5,452 bases of DNA from JBEKZQ01 sp049509675. GTDB taxonomy: Bacteria > Planctomycetota > Planctomycetia > Pirellulales > Thermoguttaceae. Every line of letters begins with the position of its first letter. The first letter of the stretch is position 1. Shown one piece after another: positions 1-5,331 of the stretch. Under the pieces are notes generated by a model that saw nothing but the letters and a program-made list of their open reading frames with translations, ran no database searches and was not told where the DNA came from. Location of the stretch: assembly GCA_049509675.1 (NCBI GenBank), contig JBEKZQ010000680.1, positions 1 to 5,452 of the forward strand, given 5' to 3'. A program made the translations under genes and the position numbers.

Positions 1-717
1 GAACGCCAGGCCCACCATCAGCATCAGCCCGCCCAAGACCAGGACCACGTAGTGATCGGTGCCGCCGCCGGACTGGAGCAGGGCGGCCAGGTTTCGGGCC
101 ATGGTGGGCAGATGGGCCGAACCGAGCGCGCCGGCCAAAAGGCTCAGGCCATAGAGCATCACGCCGGCGGCGCCGGCCCCGTAGACCGCGTATTTCAAGG
201 CGGCCTCGCTGCTGTCGCGGTGTTGGCGACGAAATCCCGCAAGCACATACGAAGGCACGCTGGCCATCTCGATCCCCAGTAGTATGATCACGAGGTGATT
301 GGCCGAGATCATCAGGCACATGCCCAGGGTGGCCCCCAGCACGAGGATATAAAATTCGGCCGCATCGTCGGGGTCGGGCACGCCGGAGACGCGGGTAAAG
401 CCGATGTACAACAGCACGAATACCAGCAGCAGCACGCGCAGCGAGATCGAAAAGCTGTCCGAGACCAACATGCCGGTAAACAGCGGCGTCGCCTCACCCG
501 ACGCCGCGATCCCCTGCCACGGAATGGCCAGCCAGAGCGCCGTAGCCGTGCCGAAAAGCATGACGTAATACACGATCGAGCGGCAGCCCGGCACGAGCAT
601 CCGCACCAGCAACAACAGGACGATCGTGGCGCAGACGGTCAGTTCCGGCCGCACGGCCGGCAGCGACGTGCTGAGCGTATCGCGAACCACATCGTGAAGG
701 AGTTGATGGAAATTCAC
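1..717 (-). CDS. nuoN: NADH-quinone oxidoreductase subunit N, N-terminal part (runs off left edge)
   Basis: NuoN is one of three antiporter-like proton-pumping subunits in the membrane arm of complex I. The frame is open for 239 codons from a GTG at 717 to the window edge, so the C-terminal half is missing. Seen directly: hydrophobic segments near residues 26-42, 48-66, 88-107, 122-140, 142-161, 175-197 and 223-239, separated by short polar loops. The stretch LLGIEMASVPSYVL has E150, matching the conserved TM5 glutamate of the family (E133 in E. coli NuoN). SSEAALKYAVYGAGAAG has K175, matching the conserved lysine of the next helix. The GTG start was chosen because it overlaps the nuoM TGA stop (GTGA), which suggests translational coupling, and because the next in-frame ATG lies about 39 codons inside a predicted helix. 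An AGGAAG lies 10 nt upstream. Identity is confident from family motifs and operon position. Confidence 0.93.
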   Translation of the reverse strand, partial: MNFHQLLHDVVRDTLSTSLPAVRPELTVCATIVLLLLVRMLVPGCRSIVYYVMLFGTATALWLAIPWQGIAASGEATPLFTGMLVSDSFSISLRVLLLVFVLLYIGFTRVSGVPDPDDAAEFYILVLGATLGMCLMISANHLVIILLGIEMASVPSYVLAGFRRQHRDSSEAALKYAVYGAGAAGVMLYGLSLLAGALGSAHLPTMARNLAALLQSGGGTDHYVVLVLGGLMLMVGLAF

Positions 718-2672
718 GGCCGCGGCGCTTCCTGGTGTTGGCTTAATAAGCCGGGTCTTGGATTTTGAGATTTGAGATTTGAGATTTCAGATATCAGATC
801 TGAAATTTGAGACTTGGAATTTGAGATTTCAGATTTCAGATCTGAAATTTGAAATTCGGAATTTGAGATTTCAGATTTCAGATCTGAAATTTGAAATTCG
901 GAATCCGAGATTTGAGACTTGGAATCTGAGATCCTCCGCCGGTCGGTCGCGTGAGCACTGCTGGACAAGCCAGCAGTGGCACCCGCCTGCTCTCCTGTTC
1001 CACTGCTCCCCTGCTCGGTGACGGCCGGCTGCTCGGTGCGGCGTGTCCAGCCGGCCAGGTTGTCGACCAGCTTGTTGACGCTGGGCGTGGTGTAGTTCAA
1101 CAAGGCCATGGGATAGACGCCCAGAGCGATGGCCAGCACCAGCAGCGGCACGGCGATGGCGATTTCGCGGCGGGTGATGGGCGTCAGGGCCTCGGCGTGC
1201 GGCCCTTTGTACTCGGGGCCCAAATAGACCCGCTGGATGGTCCACAGGATATATCCGGCGGTCAGGATCACCACCGAGGCGGCGATGATCGCCAGCACGA
1301 CGTTGTAGTTCCAGGCGGAGAGCACGACCAGCACTTCGCCGATGAAGCCGCACAGCCCCGGCAGGCCCAAGGCGGCGAAGAAGATCACCACCGAGATGCC
1401 GCTGTAGGTGGGCATCCGCTGAAAAAGTCCGCCGAACTGGTCCAGGTCGCGATGATGGACCCGATCGTAGACCACGCCGACCAGGAAGAACATGCCGGCC
1501 GAGGTGATGCCGTGGGCGATCATCTGGAACATGGCGCCGTTGACGCCCATTTTCCAAAAGTCGCTTCCGGCCGCGCTCCACACGCCGATTCCCAGCAGCA
1601 CGTAGCCCATGTGACTGACGGAACTGTAGGCGACCAATCGCTTGAAATCCTTCTGGGCCAGCGCGGCCAGGGCGCCGTAAACCATGCTCACTACGCCCAC
1701 GCCGCACACCATCCAGGCCAGGCTGTAGCCGGCGGCCGGACAGATCGGGTAACAGATGCGCAGCACACCGTAGCCGCCCATCTTCAGCAACACGCCGGCC
1801 AGGATCATGGAGATCGGCGTGGGCGCTTCGACGTGGGCGTCGGGCAGCCAGGTATGCACCGGCACAGCCGGCAGCTTGATTACGAAGCCGATGAACAAGA
1901 GCACGAACGCCCACCAGCCCAGCGACTGGCCCCACAACAGCGGCTGATCGAAGGGCGAATGGTCCATCTGTCCCATCGCGGTCAGGGCCAGGATGTTGAA
2001 GGTGTGCATGGGGGCCGTGGCCGGGCCCGGCATGACGACCGGTTGTACGTGGGCCGCCATCTGCTGCTCGGCACTGAGCACGTGCAGATCGCTGGCGTAG
2101 TACAGCATGAGGATGGCGACCAGCATCAGCACGCTGCCGACCAGCGTGAAGAGGAAGAACTTGATGGCGGCGTACTCCCGTCGCGGCCCGCCCCACACGC
2201 CGATGAGGAAGTACATGGGCAAGAGCATGACTTCCCAGAAGACGTAGAACAGGAAGAAGTCCAGCGAGAGGAACACGCCCAACATGCCCGTCTCCAGGAG
2301 CAGGAAGAGAATGCAATAGCCTTTCACGTACCGCTGGATGGGCCAACTGGCGGCCATGCTCAGCAGGCTCAGGAAGGAAGTCAGGATGACCAGCGGGAAA
2401 CTGATGCCGTCGACGCCGAGGAAGTACTCGATGCCGAAGGCCGGGATCCACGGCCGGTGGACCACGTGCTGCACGTCGGGGCGGCCCAGGACGAAGCCGC
2501 TGGAACCGACGCCGGGCAGGGCGACCCATACGGTCAACAGGAAGACGACCGCCGTGGTGATCAGCGAGATCTGCTTGATCGAGTCCTCCTGCCGTTTCGG
2601 CATGAAACACAACGCCAAGGCGCCGATGGCCGGCAGGAAGATGATCAGGCTGAACAGGAAACTGGAATCCAT
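714..2672 (-). CDS. nuoM: NADH-quinone oxidoreductase subunit M with repeat-derived C-terminal extension
   Basis: NuoM is the middle antiporter-like proton-pumping subunit of the complex I membrane arm. The product is 652 residues, against about 500-550 usual for the family. Residues 1 to ~545 are a normal NuoM core. Visible landmarks are E147 in FYVFWEVMLLPM, K266 in VIKLPAVPVHTWLPDAH, K297 in AGVLLKMGGYG, the KRLVAYSSVSHMG motif near 344-356, and E446 in FIGEVL. These correspond to E144, K234, K265 and E407 of E. coli NuoM, so the proton path looks intact. A Met/His-rich loop of about 45 residues (197-245) separates two helices. From ~546 on, the protein is low-complexity: a TEQPAVTEQ-like stretch, a Ser/Ala/Gly stretch, then eight heptapeptides (581-636) such as ISDLKSE and ISNSEFQ. 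The ATG at 2672 was chosen because the upstream TTG at 2732 would overlap nuoL by 31 bp and adds a non-conserved leader; this leaves 29 bp after nuoL. No clear Shine-Dalgarno is visible. The stop overlaps the nuoN GTG by 4 bp. Confidence 0.95.
   Translation of the reverse strand: MDSSFLFSLIIFLPAIGALALCFMPKRQEDSIKQISLITTAVVFLLTVWVALPGVGSSGFVLGRPDVQHVVHRPWIPAFGIEYFLGVDGISFPLVILTSFLSLLSMAASWPIQRYVKGYCILFLLLETGMLGVFLSLDFFLFYVFWEVMLLPMYFLIGVWGGPRREYAAIKFFLFTLVGSVLMLVAILMLYYASDLHVLSAEQQMAAHVQPVVMPGPATAPMHTFNILALTAMGQMDHSPFDQPLLWGQSLGWWAFVLLFIGFVIKLPAVPVHTWLPDAHVEAPTPISMILAGVLLKMGGYGVLRICYPICPAAGYSLAWMVCGVGVVSMVYGALAALAQKDFKRLVAYSSVSHMGYVLLGIGVWSAAGSDFWKMGVNGAMFQMIAHGITSAGMFFLVGVVYDRVHHRDLDQFGGLFQRMPTYSGISVVIFFAALGLPGLCGFIGEVLVVLSAWNYNVVLAIIAASVVILTAGYILWTIQRVYLGPEYKGPHAEALTPITRREIAIAVPLLVLAIALGVYPMALLNYTTPSVNKLVDNLAGWTRRTEQPAVTEQGSSGTGEQAGATAGLSSSAHATDRRRISDSKSQISDSEFQISDLKSEISNSEFQISDLKSEISNSKSQISDLISEISNLKSQNPRPGLLSQHQEAPRP
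728..733 (-). promoter_or_regulatory. Possible ribosome binding site for nuoN
   Basis: AGGAAG on the minus strand, 10 nt before the GTG start at 717 and inside the last codons of nuoM. The spacing is slightly long. It supports the GTG start, but with the GTGA overlap the start may rely mainly on re-initiation by ribosomes finishing nuoM. Confidence 0.4.
740..752. repeat. Small palindrome next to the heptamer array
   Basis: GGCTTAATAAGCC on the plus strand: two 6-bp arms around a single A. It lies between the heptamer array and the nuoN start, within the last codons of nuoM (GLLS). It is too short to be called a terminator, and no function can be assigned. It could mark the edge of the inserted repeat region. 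Confidence 0.35.
767..934. repeat. Heptanucleotide array (24 units, consensus GAGATTT on +) inside the 3' end of nuoM
   Basis: On the plus strand this stretch divides into exactly 24 units of 7 bp with no indel: GAGATTT, GAGATTT, GAGATTT, CAGATAT, CAGATCT, GAAATTT, GAGACTT, GGAATTT and so on to GAGATCC. A higher-order unit of six heptamers (42 bp: CAGATTT, CAGATCT, GAAATTT, GAAATTC, GGAATTT, GAGATTT) occurs three times, at 788-829, 830-871 and 872-913; the first and third copies are diverged. Each copy contains the palindrome TTTCAGATCTGAAA or a near version (792-805, 834-847, 876-889). The base composition is AT-rich compared with its GC-rich surroundings. Since 3 x 7 bp is seven codons, the minus strand encodes eight heptapeptides at the end of NuoM. 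Confidence 0.93.
956..978. repeat. Perfect inverted repeat, 9-bp stem and 5-nt loop
   Basis: CACTGCTGG, then ACAAG, then CCAGCAGTG: a perfect 9-bp stem around a 5-base loop. It sits within the nuoM tail and is translated as part of the Ala/Gly/Ser-rich stretch around residues 566-573. It would fold in nuoM mRNA. There is no following U-run, so it does not look like an intrinsic terminator. Its position between two tandem arrays suggests a component of a composite repeat element; I believe similar hairpins are dispersed in planctomycete genomes, but cannot confirm this here. Confidence 0.75.
987..1038. repeat. Short octamer array and 10-bp duplication at the core/tail boundary of nuoM
   Basis: Four adjacent 8-bp units on the plus strand, CTGCTCTC, CTGTTCCA, CTGCTCCC and CTGCTCGG, occupy 987-1018. 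CTGCTCGGTG also occurs twice, at 1011-1020 and 1029-1038, which gives the TEQ...TEQ repetition in the protein. The stretch marks where NuoM stops resembling its family. It looks like a third short-period repeat next to the hairpin and the heptamer array, perhaps one composite insertion. Confidence 0.6.
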
Positions 2673-2701
2673 GTGTGGGGCTTGCGGTAAGTGGGTGACG
2701 G

Positions 2702-3676
2702 TTACATGGCAAGGGAGAAATGGACGTTCCAATACACGGTTGCCAGGACGAACAGCGTGACGGTGCCCACGGCGATCAGCAGCACATATTGGCGGATATT
2801 GCCGGTCTGCGTGCGCCGCAGCCGCGCGCCCAGGCGATAGGTCTGGGCGGCCAACAGGTTCACCAGGCCGTCGACCAGCGTGCGATCGATCCAGTCGTCG
2901 AGCCGGGCGACTGCGGCGACCACCCGGGCAGCGCCGTCGGCAAGAAAGTCGATTCCCTTCTTATCCACGGCGGCCACGCCCTGCGACAGCCAAAGCGTGG
3001 GACGCACGAACAACAGCGCGTACAATTCGTCGATCCACCACTTGTGCAGCAAGAAGCGGTGGATGGGGGCGAACTGCCGCCTGGCTTCCTCCGCATCGAG
3101 GATCTTCAGTCCATAGAAGGCCGTGGCCAGCAGGAACCCGCCGAAGGCCGCGCCGAAGGCCCACAACGCGGCCGGCACGTGGATCTCCTCTTTTTCCTCT
3201 TCATAGTAGCGGTGTTCGGCCGGATGCGTAACGACGGGCCTGGTCCAGCCGGCGGAGATGCCGTCGGCCGTGCCCTGCGGCCGGGCCTGCTCCAGCAGCG
3301 GCTCCAGCCCCAGCTTGGTCCCCGGCAGGTTCCAGCCCGAGCACACGGCCAGCCCGGCCAGGACCACCAGCGGCGCCACCATGGTCCGCGGCGATTCGTG
3401 GGCATGATGGTGGACATGCTTGTCGCGGGGCCGGCCGATGAACGTCATGTACCACAGGCGGAACATGTAGAAGGCGGTCATGCCCGCCCCCACGACCGGC
3501 GCCCAGAACAGCAGGCCGTGCAGCGGGTTGAGCTTCTGGAAGGCCAGCGCCTGGGCCAGAATGCAGTCTTTCGAGTAATATCCGCTCAGGCCGACCAGCA
3601 AAGGCACGCCGGCCCCGGAGATTGCCAGGCAACCGACCAGCATGGTGCCGGCCGTCCAGGGCATTTTGCGCAACAG
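2702..3676 (-). CDS. nuoL: NuoL C-terminal fragment (last helices and lateral helix), separated by frameshift
   Basis: From LLRKMPWTAG onward, 324 codons in the second frame match the C-terminal part of NuoL. YYSKDCIL holds the lysine matching K399 of E. coli NuoL. Further membrane segments follow, then a charged loop (HRYYEEEKEE), a helix near 168-191, a long amphipathic region with HKWWIDELYALLFVRP near 211-226 that corresponds to the lateral helix area, and the final helix after GNIRQYVLLIAVGT. The open frame extends upstream to 4072, but that extra Arg/His-rich stretch is shadow of the first half, so the start given is the limit of family similarity. The first in-frame ATG after the junction is at 3664. 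No ribosome binding site is visible there, so independent translation is doubtful. The TAA stop lies 29 bp before the nuoM ATG. Confidence 0.8.
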   Translation of the reverse strand: MLRKMPWTAGTMLVGCLAISGAGVPLLVGLSGYYSKDCILAQALAFQKLNPLHGLLFWAPVVGAGMTAFYMFRLWYMTFIGRPRDKHVHHHAHESPRTMVAPLVVLAGLAVCSGWNLPGTKLGLEPLLEQARPQGTADGISAGWTRPVVTHPAEHRYYEEEKEEIHVPAALWAFGAAFGGFLLATAFYGLKILDAEEARRQFAPIHRFLLHKWWIDELYALLFVRPTLWLSQGVAAVDKKGIDFLADGAARVVAAVARLDDWIDRTLVDGLVNLLAAQTYRLGARLRRTQTGNIRQYVLLIAVGTVTLFVLATVYWNVHFSLAM

Positions 3677-4968
3677 TGCGTGAACAGGTGGAACATGCCG
3701 GCCAGCCAGCCGCCCACGCCCAGCGCCAGCATCATGTAGCCCAATTGACTGACCGTGGAATAGGCCAATACGCGTTTGATGTCCGTGGCCGTGATGGCGA
3801 TGGTTGCGGCCAGGAACAGCGTAGCGCAGCCGGTGTAGGCGATCACCAGCAGCACCTCGGGCGTGAACACCGGATAGAAACGACCCACCAGATACACCCC
3901 GGCGGCCACCATCGTGGCCGCGTGGATCAAGGCGCTCACCGGGGTGGGCCCTTCCATGGCGTCGGGCAGCCAAACGTGCAGGGGAAACTGCGCGCTCTTG
4001 CCGACGCAGCCGCAGAAGATCCCCAGTCCCGCCGCCACCAGCAACCAGTAGCCGTAGCCTTGCTCCCGCCAATCGTCAATCCGCGCCGCGATCCGGTCCT
4101 CCGCCTCGGCACGGCTGGGCGCAGCGGCCACGATCCGGGCAATCTCCGACCGGGCCGCCCACTTGACCATCCCCTCCGGCACGTGCGGGGCATGTCCGGC
4201 CTCGGCCGGCCGCACCTGGCTGAAGATCCCCAACCGCGTCGTGCCGTTGGCCGCGTGCGCATCGCCAAAGGAGAACGTGCCCATGCCGCCCCAGATGGCC
4301 ATCAGGCCGATGATCATGCCGAAGTCGCCCACGCGGTTGACGATGAATGCCTTATTGGCGGCGTTGCAGGCACTTTTGCGCTCGATATAGAAACCGATCA
4401 ACAGGTAGGAGCAGATGCCGACCAGCTCCCAGAAGACAAAGACCATGGCCAGGTTCCCGGCAATCACCAGTCCCAACATGCTGAAACAGAACAACGACAA
4501 GAACTGGTAGAAGCGATGGAAGCGGCCGCGGCGGCGCAGCGATGTTCCGTCGGAGAGCACGGTGAGCGGATCGGTGACCTCTTCCAGCTCCTCGTGCATG
4601 TAGCCGAACGAGTAGACGTGGATGCAGGAGGCCACCAACGTCACCATGGTGAACATGGCGATGGTCAGGGCGTCGATGTAATAGCCGATGGTCAGGCGGA
4701 GCGTGCCGAACTCGGCCAAAACGTACCACTCGCCGCTGATCGGCGCGGCGGGCGCTTGGCCGGGCGACGGCGAAGGGGTCGAAATCCAGCCCACCAACGC
4801 TACCAGCGACAAGGCGAAGGCCAGTATGATGGCCAGCGTGGCCAGATAGCCGGCGCCGCGGCCGCCCCGACCCATCCGCGGCCCCAGCAGCACGATGAGC
4901 GTGAACGAAACCAACGGCAGCAGCCAGGCCAGTCCCAAGAGCGCCGGCAATGCTTTGGCTAAATCCAT
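3586..4968 (-). CDS. nuoL: NuoL N-terminal fragment (antiporter-like domain, truncated by frameshift)
   Basis: This open frame of 460 codons carries the N-terminal portion of NuoL; residues 1-431 match the family and the last ~29 (Cys/Pro-rich) are out-of-frame readthrough. Landmarks: E181 in VFVFWELVGICSYLLIGF (E144 in E. coli NuoL), K324 in GKSAQFPLHVWLPDAM (K229), H349 in SALIHAATM (H254), K399 in TDIKRVLAYSTVSQLGYM, and H427 and H431 in FHLFTH (H334, H338). The following lysine of that helix is lost. An inserted polar, Ala/Arg-rich loop (about 237-303) precedes the K324 helix and is much longer than in E. coli. The ATG start follows the nuoK stop by 9 bp; an AAGGGG lies 12 nt upstream (4981-4986), a loose Shine-Dalgarno at best. 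Neighbours and motifs leave little doubt about identity; the product itself would be nonfunctional alone. Confidence 0.85.
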   Translation of the reverse strand: MDLAKALPALLGLAWLLPLVSFTLIVLLGPRMGRGGRGAGYLATLAIILAFALSLVALVGWISTPSPSPGQAPAAPISGEWYVLAEFGTLRLTIGYYIDALTIAMFTMVTLVASCIHVYSFGYMHEELEEVTDPLTVLSDGTSLRRRGRFHRFYQFLSLFCFSMLGLVIAGNLAMVFVFWELVGICSYLLIGFYIERKSACNAANKAFIVNRVGDFGMIIGLMAIWGGMGTFSFGDAHAANGTTRLGIFSQVRPAEAGHAPHVPEGMVKWAARSEIARIVAAAPSRAEAEDRIAARIDDWREQGYGYWLLVAAGLGIFCGCVGKSAQFPLHVWLPDAMEGPTPVSALIHAATMVAAGVYLVGRFYPVFTPEVLLVIAYTGCATLFLAATIAITATDIKRVLAYSTVSQLGYMMLALGVGGWLAGMFHLFTHCCAKCPGRPAPCWSVAWQSPGPACLCWSA

Positions 4969-4977
4969 CGCTTCATT

Positions 4978-5322
4978 CTACCCCTTCAACTCATCTGCCC
5001 GATCGACGTCGATCGTGGCATGATTATTGTAAAAGCACAGGGCGATGGCCAGGGCCACGGCCGCCTCGGCCGCCGCCAGCACAATGACGAACAGCGCGAT
5101 CCATTGGCCGTCCAGGCCCAATGCCCAGCCGCGATCGGCCTGTAGCAGCGGGCTGCTGAAGGCCACGAAGTTCAGGTTGGCCCCGTTGAGCACCAGCTCG
5201 ATGCCCATCAGCACGCCGATGGCGTTTCGCTTGACCGTCATGCAGACCACGCCACAGACGAACAGGACCGCGCCTACCGCCAGGTAGTGTGCCAGGCCCA
5301 CGGGATGAGTCAGGAGGTCCAT
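4978..5322 (-). CDS. nuoK: NADH-quinone oxidoreductase subunit K
   Basis: NuoK is a small membrane-arm subunit of complex I with three helices, contributing two buried glutamates to the proton path between the quinone end and NuoN. The 114-residue product (E. coli: 100) shows three hydrophobic segments at about 10-29, 35-56 and 74-97. E42 in GIELVLNGANLNFVAF and E86 in LAAAEAAVALAIAL match E36 and E72 of E. coli NuoK. The C-terminal TIDVDRADELKG resembles the usual NID...ELKG ending. The ATG at 5322 was preferred over an in-frame TTG at 5331, which adds only three residues and abuts the repeat array. There is no Shine-Dalgarno: the minus strand upstream is CCCTAAT units. nuoL begins 9 bp after the stop. 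nuoJ would be expected next on the right, but only repeat is present in the window. Confidence 0.95.
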   Translation of the reverse strand: MDLLTHPVGLAHYLAVGAVLFVCGVVCMTVKRNAIGVLMGIELVLNGANLNFVAFSSPLLQADRGWALGLDGQWIALFVIVLAAAEAAVALAIALCFYNNHATIDVDRADELKG

Positions 5323-5331
5323 GGTATTCAA

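Larger units (their letters stand above)
2702..4968 (-). pseudogene. nuoL: nuoL, disrupted by an internal deletion with frameshift
   Basis: The whole nuoL locus from its ATG (4968) to its TAA (2702) is 2267 bp, which is not a multiple of three. The 5' part is read in one frame to about 3676 and the 3' part continues in another. The two parts cannot be joined by a simple slip. The family sequence between FHLxTH and LRKxP, about 28 residues in E. coli NuoL including the FFKALLF segment with K342, is absent. The missing length must be 1 more than a multiple of three if the parent was intact; 82-88 bp would fit. NuoL is the distal proton pump and also carries the long lateral helix along the membrane arm, so neither half alone should function. 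An assembly error is a real alternative to a true pseudogene. Confidence 0.85.

Noticed and set aside
767..934. CRISPR array
   Set aside because: The 42-bp units are contiguous with no unique spacers and resolve into heptamers, so this is a tandem satellite.
956..978. Intrinsic transcription terminator
   Set aside because: The stem is good, but no U-run follows on either strand and it lies within the open nuoM frame before nuoN.
951..2690. 579-codon open frame on the plus strand, opposite nuoM
   Set aside because: It is rich in His, Gln, Asp and Gly with no hydrophobic or family pattern, which is the usual antisense reading of a GC-rich membrane protein. nuoM on the other strand is unmistakable.
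871..2712. 613-codon minus-strand frame overlapping nuoM
   Set aside because: Arg/His/Pro-rich out-of-frame shadow of nuoM; it has none of the family motifs.
2673..2732. TTG start of nuoM at 2732
   Set aside because: It would overlap nuoL by 31 bp and add a 20-residue polar leader; MDSSFLFSLIIFLP from the ATG at 2672 looks like a normal NuoM start.
3661..3680. Programmed ribosomal frameshift in nuoL
   Set aside because: There is no classic slippery heptamer with a downstream structure, and a conserved block is missing, so a slip alone would not give a normal NuoL.
2720..3739. 339-codon open frame on the plus strand
   Set aside because: Antisense shadow of the nuoL C-terminal half; no recognisable domain or start signal.
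3622..4962. 446-codon open frame on the plus strand, opposite nuoL
   Set aside because: Same His/Gln/Arg-rich antisense character, and it mirrors codons of the well-supported nuoL frame.
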